DNA of 64,000 nucleotides from DATCMH01 sp036563505 (GTDB taxonomy: Bacteria; Pseudomonadota; Alphaproteobacteria; Rhizobiales; Beijerinckiaceae): NCBI GenBank assembly GCA_036563505.1, contig DATCMH010000015.1:1-64000 (forward strand), read 5' to 3'. Made by a program: the position numbers and the translations under genes. Positions 10,350 through 19,257 of this stretch are shown piece by piece (the stretch's first letter is position 1; each line of letters opens with the position of its first letter). The notes beneath the pieces were generated by a model. It was not told the DNA's origin, searched no databases, and worked only from the letters and a program-made list of their open reading frames with translations.

Positions 10350-10736
10350 TCACCGATCGAGGATGCGCACGACCCGCCGGTCTGCCGGATTGACCACGAC
10401 GACCTTGTTGTTCGGCGACACGAAGTAGGCGTAGCCCCGCAGGGTCTGTGTCGTTTGATCGCCGAACGGTTCGAGGTCGACGTCGGCGGGGATGATGCTC
10501 CCGGGGCGGACCGTGATGCTGCCCGTCGTTGTCGGTCCGAGATCCTCCACGATCGGCCCCGTGACCGCCGGACGGCGTCGGATGATGTACTCCCGAACCA
10601 CGACCTCCTCGTCCGGCGCGATCTCGATCGTTCCCGGCGAACCCAGTGGGCCGGACAGGGTCGCTTGAGCGAAGGCGGGGCCGCCGGCGGCGAGCAAGGA
10701 CCCGAGCGCAAGAGTGGCGAGGTGAGCAGATCGCAT
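10350..10736 (-). CDS. DUF1236-like exported protein
   Basis: 128-aa protein with a clear signal peptide (residues 1-24, cleavage near AFAQA). The mature part ends in GYAYFVSPNNKVVVVNP followed by RRVVRILD, the characteristic C-terminal block of the DUF1236 family, which is abundant in Hyphomicrobiales. Its function is unknown; it is presumably periplasmic. The start at 10736 is set by the signal peptide. It lies 366 bp downstream of soxA and is probably an independent unit. Confidence 0.75.
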   Translation of the reverse strand: MRSAHLATLALGSLLAAGGPAFAQATLSGPLGSPGTIEIAPDEEVVVREYIIRRRPAVTGPIVEDLGPTTTGSITVRPGSIIPADVDLEPFGDQTTQTLRGYAYFVSPNNKVVVVNPADRRVVRILDR

Positions 10737-11102
10737 GGCAATCTCCGTCAGCCGTGCCGCGCTTTGGCGCGAGGTCGCAACGGCCAGGATGGAAACCCGG
10801 CCGCGCGACGCTTCGTTCCCGGCCGACCACCCACGAGCGCCAGGCTCCGCAGCGGCGTTGGGCACGAAGTCAAGGCTGCCGTGGGACGCGCCGGCTGCAC
10901 CGCCGATCCCGGTTTCGCCCGCGAGAGCGCCTTCCAGGCATGCCTGCCCTGGGTGTATGCCGCGGGCCGGCCCACACAGCCCGACGATCCCACTCTCTGC
11001 CACGGTTCGCTCGCCCGCTGGGGGCACGGGTGGGGAGGGCTGGCGGCCGGGGGGCGCCGGCCCTCTTCGCGTTAGGGCAGAGCGGCCCGGCGGGGCCTCG
11101 CG
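10737..11102. other. Intergenic region, no gene seen
   Basis: 366 bp between the end of the sox operon and the DUF1236 gene. Frames crossing it have no ribosome-binding site or recognisable product. It presumably holds the promoter of the DUF1236 gene. No convincing terminator hairpin with a T-run was found after soxA. Confidence 0.6.
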
Positions 11103-11882
11103 TCACGGCCTCAGGGCGGGCGTCTCGATCGGGAGGCCGGCGGCGCGGGCGCGCAGGTGAAGTTCGAGCTCCACGTATTCAGGGGCGCCGTAGGGAAATG
11201 GCTCGGCGCGCACGCCCGTGAGGCAGTTGCGCATGCGGCGCTGGAGCGAACCCAGGGATTGCCATTCGAGGCGGTAGAGCGGGTAGCCCGTCGCCTGCCC
11301 CTGCGTGATGGGGCTCGCGCCGAGGCGCTCGCGCCAGTTGAGGTCATGGCAGCCCGAGCAGGAGAGGTCGAGTTGCCCCATGCGGCGGGTATAGAGCGCC
11401 CGGCCCCGCCCGAGGGCCGGCGCAAGGCGGAGATCGCGGGCCGGGTCCTCGATCGGCACGCCGCGCGAGAAGGATGCGACATAGGCCGTGAGGGCGAGAA
11501 GCGCGGGGCTCTCCCGCGGCAGCGGCTCGGCCTCCTGGTGCCGCGCGCGGCAGAGGTTGACGCGACCGGCAAGATCGACGGGGCCCCCGCTCGCCTCGTC
11601 GAAAGCGGGGTAGCGCGCGGCAACGCCGCGGGGCGGGCCGTCGTGGCAAGAGGCGCAGGCGCGCTCTGCCCTCCCCTCCGGGCGATGCCACAAAGCCTCG
11701 CCCTCCCCGAGCCAAAGCAGGGCCGGGTTCGCGGCCTCGTCCCGCTGGAGCGCCTGGGTTTCCGGGCGCATGAAGGTGGCGCCTGAGCGGCGCTCGGGTG
11801 GCGGGGGCTCCTGCGCGCTGCCTGAACCGGCGAGCAGCACGGCCGCGACGGCGATCCTGATCCCTCGCAAACGTCGCATCAC
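11103..11882 (-). CDS. soxA: SoxA, diheme cytochrome c of thiosulfate oxidation
   Basis: Periplasmic subunit that with SoxX forms the SoxXA cytochrome, which couples thiosulfate to the SoxY cysteine. The 259-aa product has a signal peptide (residues 1-23). It has two heme sites, CASCH at 76-80 and CSGCH at 175-179. The conserved heme-ligand cysteine is Cys220 in RRMRNC, followed by the family C-terminal block containing AEPFPYGAPEYVELE. It is the last gene of the overlapping operon, 7 bp after soxZ. Confidence 0.93.
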   Translation of the reverse strand: MMRRLRGIRIAVAAVLLAGSGSAQEPPPPERRSGATFMRPETQALQRDEAANPALLWLGEGEALWHRPEGRAERACASCHDGPPRGVAARYPAFDEASGGPVDLAGRVNLCRARHQEAEPLPRESPALLALTAYVASFSRGVPIEDPARDLRLAPALGRGRALYTRRMGQLDLSCSGCHDLNWRERLGASPITQGQATGYPLYRLEWQSLGSLQRRMRNCLTGVRAEPFPYGAPEYVELELHLRARAAGLPIETPALRP

Positions 11883-11889
11883 TCGCGCT

Positions 11890-12213
11890 TCAGGCCACCG
11901 TCAGCCGGGCCGTATGCGTTTGCAAGAAGCCGTTGTCGCCCTCCCAGTTGAAGACGAGGTCCCCCGTCTCGACCGCAAGGGTCGTGAAGGCGAGATAGGG
12001 ATTGGCGGTCAGGGCGGGAAAGAGGTCGGCGCTGAAGACCTCGACGCCCCCGTAGGTGCACGAGAAGCGGGTGATGATGTCCCGCGGCAGCATCTGGCCT
12101 TCCGGGCCGACGCGGTAACCCGTCTCCATGGGATGGGCGATGAGGGCCTTGATCTCCACCACCTCGCCGCGCTTGGCGGTCGGCGGCACGTTCACGAGGA
12201 CGCGGGCGGCCAT
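11890..12213 (-). CDS. soxZ: SoxZ, sulfur carrier partner
   Basis: 107-aa immunoglobulin-fold protein with no signal peptide of its own; SoxZ proteins are exported bound to SoxY. Family landmarks are the MAARVLVNVPPTAKRGEVVEIK start, HPMETGYR, and the C-terminal block GDLVFNWEGDNGF. It lies directly after soxY (3-bp gap) and before soxA, giving the common Y-Z-A order. Confidence 0.93.
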   Translation of the reverse strand: MAARVLVNVPPTAKRGEVVEIKALIAHPMETGYRVGPEGQMLPRDIITRFSCTYGGVEVFSADLFPALTANPYLAFTTLAVETGDLVFNWEGDNGFLQTHTARLTVA

Positions 12214-12216
12214 GGG

Positions 12217-12696
12217 TCAACTCTCCACGCAGGCGGCGAGGGTGACGATGACGTCGGCGCGCGCCGACCAGAAGCTGCCGTCGGAGAGTTCGGCGACGGC
12301 GATGACGGTCTGAGTGTCGGCGAGGCGGATGCGGGTCGACACCGCGGCCCGGCCCGCCCGCGGGCCGAGGGTGAAGCGGACGACCTCCGGCTGCGGGTTC
12401 TTCTGGTTGAACAGCGCGATCCGGCGCACGTGGTCGGCCTCGGTCATGGGGCTGTCCACGGCGATCGTGACCGGCACCGAATTGCCGTTCTCGACGAGGG
12501 GCGGCAGGTCGAGCCGCACACGGCCCTCCTGGACGGAGCCTCCTTGCGTGAACTGCTTCAAGGCTGCCGCCATGCTCTCGGGCGTCGCCTGGGCGGCGCT
12601 CGGCCGCCCCAGGACGACGAGGGCCGCGCCGGCGCCGAGGATGGTGCGTCGGGACAGCCCCGCCAATGTTTTCCCGTCTCGTCCGGCGTCCGTCAT
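12217..12696 (-). CDS. soxY: SoxY, sulfur carrier protein
   Basis: 159-aa periplasmic protein whose C-terminal cysteine carries the thiosulfate-derived sulfur. It has a twin-arginine signal (SRRTILGAGAAL, residues ~15-26). The C-terminus is VTLAACVES with Cys156, not the classical GGCGG swinging arm. The rest of the protein matches the family (VPVTIAVDSPMTEADHV and NQKNPQPEVV). It starts in a 4-bp overlap with soxX. Confidence 0.88.
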   Translation of the reverse strand: MTDAGRDGKTLAGLSRRTILGAGAALVVLGRPSAAQATPESMAAALKQFTQGGSVQEGRVRLDLPPLVENGNSVPVTIAVDSPMTEADHVRRIALFNQKNPQPEVVRFTLGPRAGRAAVSTRIRLADTQTVIAVAELSDGSFWSARADVIVTLAACVES

Positions 12697-13142
12697 GGAG
12701 ACTCTCCCTGGCTCTCGCCCGGCTCGCGCAAGGCCGCGAGATAGGCCACCACGTCCTCGATGTCCTGGCCCGCGAGGATCGGCCGCCCGGCCCAGGCCGC
12801 CCCGACGCGCGTGAAACCTTCCGTGCGGGCATAAGACGGCATCAGCGTGTCCGGGTTGAAGGCGCGCGGGTCGACGAGGCGGCGGCGCAGCGCCCCCCGC
12901 GACCAGCGGCTTCCTGCTCCGGCGAGGCTCGGGGCGAGGCTGCCCTGGAAGCGCTCTTCCGGGATCGGCCCCGTATGGCACAGGAGGCAGAGCCCCTTCT
13001 GGCGGTCCGCCACGATGGCGCGTCCCCGCGCGGGATCGCCGGGCGCGGCGAGCGGCTCATCGAGGGATGGCACGCCATCCTGCGCCGCAGCCGCGCCGGC
13101 CGCTGTGAGCGCTGCGACCATGATCGCCACGAACGCGGTCAC
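12693..13142 (-). CDS. soxX: SoxX, monoheme cytochrome c
   Basis: 149-aa periplasmic cytochrome that pairs with SoxA and passes electrons on. It has a signal peptide (residues 1-21), the heme site CLLCH at 52-56, the PSLAGAG loop and a probable Met ligand in LMPSYARTEG. The C-terminal ILAGQDIEDVVAYLAALR helix is typical of SoxX. Four-base overlaps with both neighbours show translational coupling. Confidence 0.92.
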   Translation of the reverse strand: MTAFVAIMVAALTAAGAAAAQDGVPSLDEPLAAPGDPARGRAIVADRQKGLCLLCHTGPIPEERFQGSLAPSLAGAGSRWSRGALRRRLVDPRAFNPDTLMPSYARTEGFTRVGAAWAGRPILAGQDIEDVVAYLAALREPGESQGESP

Positions 13143-14407
13143 CCGAACACCTCCGCCGTGGCGATGTCGAACCAGGCATGCGCGTATGCCGCCTCGAGGG
13201 CCCGCGTCTCCGGCGGGGCGTCGAGCGGGCTCGTGCCGCCTGCGCCCTCGATGTCGGCGAAGAGCCCTTGCGCGTTCGGCCGGTAGACGCCCGCGACCGA
13301 GATGCCGTGGTCGGGCGCAACGAGGCTGTAGCAGGTGTTGATGAGTTTGGGCGCTGCCGGCTCGCGGCCGGCGAGGAGCGCGGCGAGCGCCGCGGCGCAG
13401 GCCTTGCCCGCCGCATTCGCGGCGAAGGCGGATTTCGGTACCGCGCCGCCGATGGCCGCGTCACCGATGACGTGGATGCCGGGGACGAGGCGGGACTCGA
13501 AGGTGGCCGGGTCGACCGGGCACCAGCCCGTCCGGTCGGCGACGCCGGCTGTCCGCGCGATGGCGGCCGCGCGCTGGGGCGGAATGACGTTGGCGACATC
13601 CGCCTGATGACGTCCGAAATCCGTGACGAAGGTACGGGTCGCAGGCTCGACCGCGGTGACCTGCCCGCCGCCGGCGAGCGGCACGTATTCCAGAAGCCCG
13701 GGATAGAGCGCGGCCCAGGCGGCCTGGAACAGGCGCTGCTTCGAGAAAGCGTCCTTGGCGTCGAGGACGAGGAGCTTGGAGCGCGGCTTTCGCGTCTTGA
13801 GGTAGTGCGCGACGAGGCTCGCGCGCTCGTAGGGACCGGGCGGGCAACGGTAGGGATTCGGCGGCACGGAGATCACGACGGTGCCGCCGTCCTCCATGGC
13901 CTCGAGCTGGCGCGCGAGGAGAAGGGTCTGCTCGCCTGCCTTCCAGGCATGGGGCATCGCCTGCGCCGCCTCCGCGCTGTAGCCCGGCAAGGCCTCGAAG
14001 CGCAGGTCGATGCCGGGGGAGAGCACGAGGCGGTCGTAGGGCAGCGCGACGCCGTCCGCGAGGGTGACGCGCCGCACTCCCGGATCGATCGCCGTCGCCG
14101 CCTGGTGGACCACCGTGACGCCGGCGCGGCGCACCCCGTCGTAGCCGAAGAGCTGCCCCTCCCAGGGCTTCAGGCCTACGAGCACGGCATTGCTCATGGG
14201 ACAGGCGGCGTAAGTGGTGTTCGGCTCGACGAGGGTCACCGTGACGCCCTCGGCCGCGAGGAAGCGCGCGGCGGTGGCGCCCCCGAACCCGCCGCCGACC
14301 ACGACGACCCGCCCGGGCGCGCCTTGCGCGAGGGCGGGCGCGGCGAGCGCGACAGCGGTTCCGGCCCCCACGGTCAGGAGCCCGCGCCGGGTCAGGCGAA
14401 CGCTCAA
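13139..14407 (-). CDS. Flavocytochrome c sulfide dehydrogenase flavoprotein (FccB/SoxF)
   Basis: 422-aa periplasmic FAD enzyme that oxidises sulfide to sulfur and passes electrons to a cytochrome c. It has a twin-arginine signal (LTRRGLLTVG) and the FAD-binding VVVVGGGFGGATAARFL. Cys69 in AACPMSNAVL fits the covalent flavin-binding cysteine. Cys188 (RCPPGPYER) and Cys359 (INTCYS) fit the redox-active disulfide. It overlaps the small cytochrome c gene upstream and soxX downstream by 4 bp each. A role as SoxF (reactivation or sulfide branch) is equally compatible. Confidence 0.9.
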   Translation of the reverse strand: MSVRLTRRGLLTVGAGTAVALAAPALAQGAPGRVVVVGGGFGGATAARFLAAEGVTVTLVEPNTTYAACPMSNAVLVGLKPWEGQLFGYDGVRRAGVTVVHQAATAIDPGVRRVTLADGVALPYDRLVLSPGIDLRFEALPGYSAEAAQAMPHAWKAGEQTLLLARQLEAMEDGGTVVISVPPNPYRCPPGPYERASLVAHYLKTRKPRSKLLVLDAKDAFSKQRLFQAAWAALYPGLLEYVPLAGGGQVTAVEPATRTFVTDFGRHQADVANVIPPQRAAAIARTAGVADRTGWCPVDPATFESRLVPGIHVIGDAAIGGAVPKSAFAANAAGKACAAALAALLAGREPAAPKLINTCYSLVAPDHGISVAGVYRPNAQGLFADIEGAGGTSPLDAPPETRALEAAYAHAWFDIATAEVFG

Positions 14408-14733
14408 CGGTGCGCCTCCAGCCAGGCCGCGAGTGCCTCGGTTTCCGCCTCGCTGAAGCCTTTGGCGATGCGGTCCATCACGGTGGCCGGCCGTGTACCT
14501 GCGCGGTACTCGCGCATCGCCGCCGCGATCTCGGCGGCGGGCCGGCCGTGGATCGCCGGCATGACGCTACTTGTCCGCGGCGAGGGGGCGTGACAGCCCG
14601 AGCAGGCCGCCGCCCCGGGCGGTGCGAGGGTTCCAGGCGATGCGAGGGCTCCGGGCGCGGCGACCGCCGTCGCGCCCGTCGTCAGGATCAGGACGAGGCC
14701 GCCCGCCAGAGCGGCCAGCCGGAGGACGGTCAT
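14404..14733 (-). CDS. Small cytochrome c, likely FccA-type partner
   Basis: 109-aa exported monoheme cytochrome with a signal peptide (residues 1-26), heme site CSGCH at 44-48, a conserved HGR and a C-terminal helix (ETEALAAWLEAHR). It is encoded between the molybdenum hydroxylase and the sulfide-dehydrogenase flavoprotein, with 4-bp overlaps to both. It may accept electrons from either enzyme. The position immediately before fccB favours the FccA role. Confidence 0.82.
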   Translation of the reverse strand: MTVLRLAALAGGLVLILTTGATAVAAPGALASPGTLAPPGAAACSGCHAPSPRTSSVMPAIHGRPAAEIAAAMREYRAGTRPATVMDRIAKGFSEAETEALAAWLEAHR

Positions 14734-16919
14734 GCCCGCCTGAGATCGTGGTTCTTGAGCGGCAGCTCGCGGATGCGCTTGCCGGTGGCCGCGAAGATCG
14801 CGTTCAGCACCGCCGGGGCCGCCACCGCGATCGTCGGCTCGCCGACGCCGCCCCAGAAACCGCCGGACGGAACGATCACCGTCTCCACCTTCGGCATCTC
14901 GTCCATGCGAAGGACATTGTAGGTGTCGAAGTTCTCCTGCTCGATCTTGCCTTCGGCGACGGTGCACTCGCCGTAGAGCAGGGCCGAGAGCCCGTAGACG
15001 AAGGAGCCCTCGACCTGGGCCTCGATCTGCTGCGGATTGACGGCATAGCCCGGGTCGGTCGCCGCGACGATCCGGTGGATCTTCACCTTGCCGTCCTCGC
15101 CCACCGACACCTCGGCCACGGCTGCGACGTAGGAGCCGAAGCCCATGATCTGGGCGAGCCCTCGGTGAACGCCGGGCGGGGTCGGGCTGCCCCATCCCGC
15201 TTTTTCCGCCGCCGCGTTCAGCACCGCGAGGTGCTTCGGATGGTTGCGCATCAGCTTGCGGCGGAAGGCGAGCGGGTCCTGGCCCGCGGCGAGGGCCAGC
15301 TCGTCGACGAAGCACTCGAGATAGATCGCGTTCTGATTCAGGTTCACGCCGCGCCAGAAGCCCGGGCGGATGTGAGGATTCCGCATCGCGTGGTCGATGA
15401 GGAGGTTCGGCACCGTGTAGCCGATCTGGAAGTCGGGGCCTGAGGCGTTGAGGCCCTGGAAGGTGGCCGGGTCGCGCCCGTTCTGGAGGTTCTGGGGCAA
15501 GAGGCCGGCGAGGATTGATTGGCCGGAGATGCGCATGTGCAGCCCGGTGAGCTCGCCCGCGGCGTCCAAGGCGCCGGTGAGCTTGCACTGCGTGATCGGG
15601 TGGAAATAGCCGTGCAGCATGTCCTCTTCGCGGGACCAAGTCAGCTTCACGGGCGTGCCCGGCATCGTCTTGGCGATGGCGACGGCTTGGCGGACGTAGT
15701 CCGATTGGCCGCGCCGGCCGAAGCCGCCGCCGAGATGGATCTTGTGCACGTCGCAGCGGGCGGCCGGCAGGCCGGACGCCTCCACCGTCGCCGCGAGCGC
15801 CGCCTCGCCGTTCTGGGTGGGACACCAGACGTCGCAACGCTCCGGCGTCCAGAGCGCCGTGGCGTTCATGGGCTCCATGGTGGCGTGGTTCTGGAACGGG
15901 TAGCCGTAGACGGCCTCGACCGTCTTCGCTGCGCCCGCGATCGCGGCCTTCGCGTCGCCGCTCTGGTTGCCGACGAAAGCCTGCGACGCCCCAAGCCCCT
16001 CTTTAAGGGTCGCGGCGATGGTGGCGCTCGACACGCCCGCGTTCGGACCCTTGTCCCACTCGATCGGCAGAGCGTCGAGGGCGGTCTTGGCGCGCCACCA
16101 GGTGTCGGCGACGACCGCGACGGCGCTCTCGCCGACCGGGACAACCTTCTTGACGCCCGGCATTTTCTCGACGGCCGCGGCGTCGAAGCTTTTGACCCGC
16201 CCGCCCATCACGGGGCAGTCCTTGATGGCGGCGTTGAGCAGGCCCGGCAGCTTGAGGTCGATGCCATAGACTTGGGCGCCCGTGAGCTTCTCGAGGGTAT
16301 CGAGGCGCTTCAAGGGCTTTCCGGCGATCGTCCAGTCCTTTGGATCCTTGAGCGGCACGTCCTTGGGCGGTTCCACCCGCGCCGCCGCGTCGGCGACCTG
16401 GCCGTAGGTGGTCGAACGTCCGGAGGCCGGATGGGTGATGACGCCCTTCGAGACCCGGCAGTCGGCGGCCGGCACGCCCCATTCGTTCGCGGCCGCCTGG
16501 ACGAGCATGATGCGAGCGGCAGCGCCGCCTTTGCGCATGTAGTCCTGCGACTCGCGCAGGCCGCGGCTGCCGCCGGTGGAGAAGTTCTGCCAGATGCGGC
16601 CACGGGCAAGGCTCTGCCCGGGCGTCGGATATTCCGTCGTCACCTTCGACCAGTCGCATTCGAGCTCTTCGGCCACGAGCTGGGCAAGCCCCGTGAGGGT
16701 GCCCTGCCCCATCTCCGAGCGGGCGATGCGCACCACCACCGTCTCATCGGGCTTGACGACCACCCAGGCATTGATCTCGGGCGCGGCCGGCGCGGCGCCC
16801 TGCGCCGCGGCCTCACCCAAGCCGAAGGGAACGTGGAAGCCCAGCGCGAGGCCTGCGCTCGCGCCGGCGCCGGCCAGGAAGCCGCGGCGGGAGAGGGCGG
16901 ATTCGGTTCGGATCGTCAT
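14730..16919 (-). CDS. Molybdopterin-binding aldehyde oxidase/isoquinoline 1-oxidoreductase type large subunit
   Basis: 729-aa Mo subunit of the xanthine dehydrogenase family, IorB type. It has a twin-arginine signal (SRRGFLAG at 10-17), so it works in the periplasm. Family blocks include RIARSEMGQGTLTGLAQLVAEE, NFSTGGSRGLRES, HLGGGFGRRGQSD, a PGFWRGVNLNQNA substrate-region block and the late GGVGEPTIAVAAPA. The active-site GEP glutamate is present. It is encoded after the 2Fe-2S subunit (14-bp gap) and before a cytochrome c, as in other IorAB-type enzymes that use cytochrome as acceptor. The substrate is not predictable from the sequence. Confidence 0.88.
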   Translation of the reverse strand: MTIRTESALSRRGFLAGAGASAGLALGFHVPFGLGEAAAQGAAPAAPEINAWVVVKPDETVVVRIARSEMGQGTLTGLAQLVAEELECDWSKVTTEYPTPGQSLARGRIWQNFSTGGSRGLRESQDYMRKGGAAARIMLVQAAANEWGVPAADCRVSKGVITHPASGRSTTYGQVADAAARVEPPKDVPLKDPKDWTIAGKPLKRLDTLEKLTGAQVYGIDLKLPGLLNAAIKDCPVMGGRVKSFDAAAVEKMPGVKKVVPVGESAVAVVADTWWRAKTALDALPIEWDKGPNAGVSSATIAATLKEGLGASQAFVGNQSGDAKAAIAGAAKTVEAVYGYPFQNHATMEPMNATALWTPERCDVWCPTQNGEAALAATVEASGLPAARCDVHKIHLGGGFGRRGQSDYVRQAVAIAKTMPGTPVKLTWSREEDMLHGYFHPITQCKLTGALDAAGELTGLHMRISGQSILAGLLPQNLQNGRDPATFQGLNASGPDFQIGYTVPNLLIDHAMRNPHIRPGFWRGVNLNQNAIYLECFVDELALAAGQDPLAFRRKLMRNHPKHLAVLNAAAEKAGWGSPTPPGVHRGLAQIMGFGSYVAAVAEVSVGEDGKVKIHRIVAATDPGYAVNPQQIEAQVEGSFVYGLSALLYGECTVAEGKIEQENFDTYNVLRMDEMPKVETVIVPSGGFWGGVGEPTIAVAAPAVLNAIFAATGKRIRELPLKNHDLRRA

Positions 16920-16933
16920 GATGTCGCCCTCCC

Positions 16934-17401
16934 TCAGCCGCCGCGCACTTCGCCGCCGTCGGCGGCGAGCTTGATGGCCGCGCGAACCCGGTTGTAGGTG
17001 CCGCAGCGGCAGATGTTGGTCATCTCCGCGTTGATGTCCGCGTCGGTGGGCTTCGGCTTGGCTTGGAGGAGAGCGGCCGCGCTCATAATCATGCCGGTCT
17101 GGCAGTAGCCGCATTGCGGCACGTCGAGCGCCGCCCAGGCCTTCTGCACCGGATGGCTGCCATCGGGCGACAGCCCTTCGATGGTGACGATCTTCTGCCC
17201 GTCGTTGAAAGCCGAGACCGGCAGGGCACAGGTGCGGGTCGCCACGCCGTCGACGTGGACCGTGCAGGCGCCGCATTGCGCGACGCCGCAGCCGTATTTC
17301 GTGCCTGTCAGGCCGAGCTGCTCGCGGATCACCCAGAGAAGCGGCGTGTCGGGCTCCGCCTCGAACTCCACCATCCGTCCGTTCACGTTAAGCCGTGCCA
17401 T
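16934..17401 (-). CDS. 2Fe-2S subunit of the molybdenum hydroxylase (IorA type)
   Basis: 155-aa small subunit with two clusters. The plant-ferredoxin-type N-terminal cluster is YGCGVAQCGACTVHVDG; the C-terminal four-helix cluster uses CGYCQTGM and ICRCGTYNRVR. The start at 17401 has GGAGG six bases upstream. No signal peptide is seen; such subunits are co-exported with the Tat-bearing large subunit. It is first in the operon that runs through iorB-like, cytochrome c, fccB and soxXYZA. Confidence 0.9.
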   Translation of the reverse strand: MARLNVNGRMVEFEAEPDTPLLWVIREQLGLTGTKYGCGVAQCGACTVHVDGVATRTCALPVSAFNDGQKIVTIEGLSPDGSHPVQKAWAALDVPQCGYCQTGMIMSAAALLQAKPKPTDADINAEMTNICRCGTYNRVRAAIKLAADGGEVRGG

Positions 17402-17623
17402 CCGTGATCCTCCGCTCCGGCCCCGGGCGGGCCCATCGGCTCCGGCGAGGCTCTCTCGTGCGCCGACGACGACACCGTCCGGCAGCGACAGGCTAAACCC
17501 ACCGCCCCGTGCAGCACTAGGTCGCCCTCGCTTAGAATCGATCAAAGTTCCGTGTGGCGCTCGGGCGGCTCCGCCTCGGGGGCGGCTCGTCGCGAGCCGC
17601 CCTCCCCCGCGATCCGAGAGACC

Positions 17624-18460
17624 CTACTCCCCCTTGTTCACCGCGATCGGCTTCAGGGCGTTCGCCTGGAGGCCGTACTTCTTCAGGATCTCGTCGTAGG
17701 TTCCCTTCTGCTGGAGCCGGTCGAGCGCTCCCTTGACCGCGTCGCGCAGCTGCCCGCCTTCGGCCGTCTTCGGGAACGGGATGCCGGACAGCGAGGTCGT
17801 GAAGGCTTCGCCCAGCACGACATAGGTGTTGGGCTCCTGCGACTGGAACCAGGGCAGGGTCTCGTTACCCTGAACCGCGCCTTGGATGCGCTGCGTCTTG
17901 AGCTGGGTGCGCGCGTCCGCCGAGCCTTCCGTGCCGACGACGGTGATGGCCGGCTTCGATTTCGCGACGCAGTTGGCGTCGCTCCAATCCTTGATCTGGC
18001 TCGGCCAGTTGGTGGAGCGGCTCGCGCCCACGCTCTTGCCGCACAGGTCGTCGGGCGCCTTGATCGAGCCCGCAAGCGCCGTGATCGTATAGAATTGCGC
18101 GCCCGACTTCATGTAGTTGACGAAGTCGGCCGTCTCCCGCCGGGACGGCAGGTCGCTCATGCCGGCCATCACCATGTCGACGCGGCCCGTCTGAAGCGAG
18201 GGCAGCATCTGGGCGAAAGCGATCTCCTGCCAATCGGGAGACAGCCCGAGCTCCTTGGCGATCGCCTCGCCGAGTTCGACGTCGAAGCCGGTGAGCTTGT
18301 TCGTGGCCGGGTCCTTGTAGGTGATCGGCGCGTAGTTCGGCATCGTCGCGATGACGAGCTTGCCCGCCTTCTTGACGCGCTCGGGCGCGTCCTGCGCCGA
18401 GGCAGCGCCCGCCGCGATGAGAGCCGCCGCGAGGGCGGCGAGGCCGAATGCTGTCTTCAT
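17624..18460 (-). CDS. Amino-acid-type ABC transporter substrate-binding protein
   Basis: 278-aa periplasmic binding protein of the SBP_bac_3 family. It has a signal peptide (residues 1-22), then KLVIATMPNYAPITY, TGFDVELGEAIAKELG and GRVDMVMAGMSD, which are the usual ligand-pocket strands. It is the last gene of the argH-like, permease, ATPase, binding-protein operon. The ligand is unknown; the linked lyase suggests an aspartate- or succinyl-substituted amine. Confidence 0.9.
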   Translation of the reverse strand: MKTAFGLAALAAALIAAGAASAQDAPERVKKAGKLVIATMPNYAPITYKDPATNKLTGFDVELGEAIAKELGLSPDWQEIAFAQMLPSLQTGRVDMVMAGMSDLPSRRETADFVNYMKSGAQFYTITALAGSIKAPDDLCGKSVGASRSTNWPSQIKDWSDANCVAKSKPAITVVGTEGSADARTQLKTQRIQGAVQGNETLPWFQSQEPNTYVVLGEAFTTSLSGIPFPKTAEGGQLRDAVKGALDRLQQKGTYDEILKKYGLQANALKPIAVNKGE

Positions 18461-18491
18461 GGTCGTTCCCCTGTCGTGCGACGGGCCGCGA

Positions 18492-19256
18492 TCAGGCGAT
18501 CACGGCGGCGATGAAATCCTGGGTGCGTCGCTGGCGCGGGCGCACCAGCACCTCCTCGGGCGAGCCTAGCTCGACGACAGTGCCGCGGTCCATGAAGACG
18601 ACGCGGTTCGCGACTTCCCGGGCGAAGCCCAGCTCGTGAGTGACGACGATCATCGTCATGCCGGACCGGGCGAGATCGCGCATGACCGCAAGGACCTCGC
18701 CCACGAGCTCGGGGTCGAGGGCGGAGGTCGGCTCGTCGAAAAGCATGAGGGTCGGCTTCATGGCGAGCGCCCGGGCGATGGCGACGCGCTGCTGCTGGCC
18801 GCCCGAGAGCTCAATCGGGTAAGCGTCCCGCTTCTCAGCGAGCCCGACGCGCTCGAGCAACGCCATCGCTTCGTCGATCGCCGCGCGGCGCGGCCGGCGC
18901 AGCACCGTGACGGGCCCCTCGATGACGTTTTGCAGCGCCGTCATGTGGCCGAACAGGTTGAAGCGCTGGAACACCATCCCGCTCTTGAGGCGCTGGCGGG
19001 CGAGTTCCGCATCTGAGAGTTCGTGCAGGGCATCGCCGACCTGGCGGAAGCCGACGAGCTCCCCGTCGACCCAGATCGCGCCTTCGTCGGGGCGCTCCAG
19101 CTGGTTGATGCAGCGCAGGAACGTGCTCTTCCCCGAGCCCGAGGGGCCGATGACGCAGACGACCTCGCCGCGCGCGACGTCCAACGACACGCCATCGAGG
19201 GCACGCAAACTCCCGAACGTTTTGGCGACGTCCCGGGCGACGACCATGGGAGCCAT
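18492..19256 (-). CDS. Amino-acid-type ABC transporter ATP-binding protein
   Basis: 254-aa ATPase of the GlnQ/HisP class. It has Walker A GPSGSGKST, the Q-loop region FQRFNLF, the signature LSGGQQQRVAIARAL, Walker B LMLFDEPTSALDPE and the switch histidine in VVTHELGFA. It begins 1 bp after the permease stop. It couples ATP hydrolysis to import through the permease at 19258-20139. Confidence 0.95.
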   Translation of the reverse strand: MAPMVVARDVAKTFGSLRALDGVSLDVARGEVVCVIGPSGSGKSTFLRCINQLERPDEGAIWVDGELVGFRQVGDALHELSDAELARQRLKSGMVFQRFNLFGHMTALQNVIEGPVTVLRRPRRAAIDEAMALLERVGLAEKRDAYPIELSGGQQQRVAIARALAMKPTLMLFDEPTSALDPELVGEVLAVMRDLARSGMTMIVVTHELGFAREVANRVVFMDRGTVVELGSPEEVLVRPRQRRTQDFIAAVIA

Positions 19257-19257
19257 G

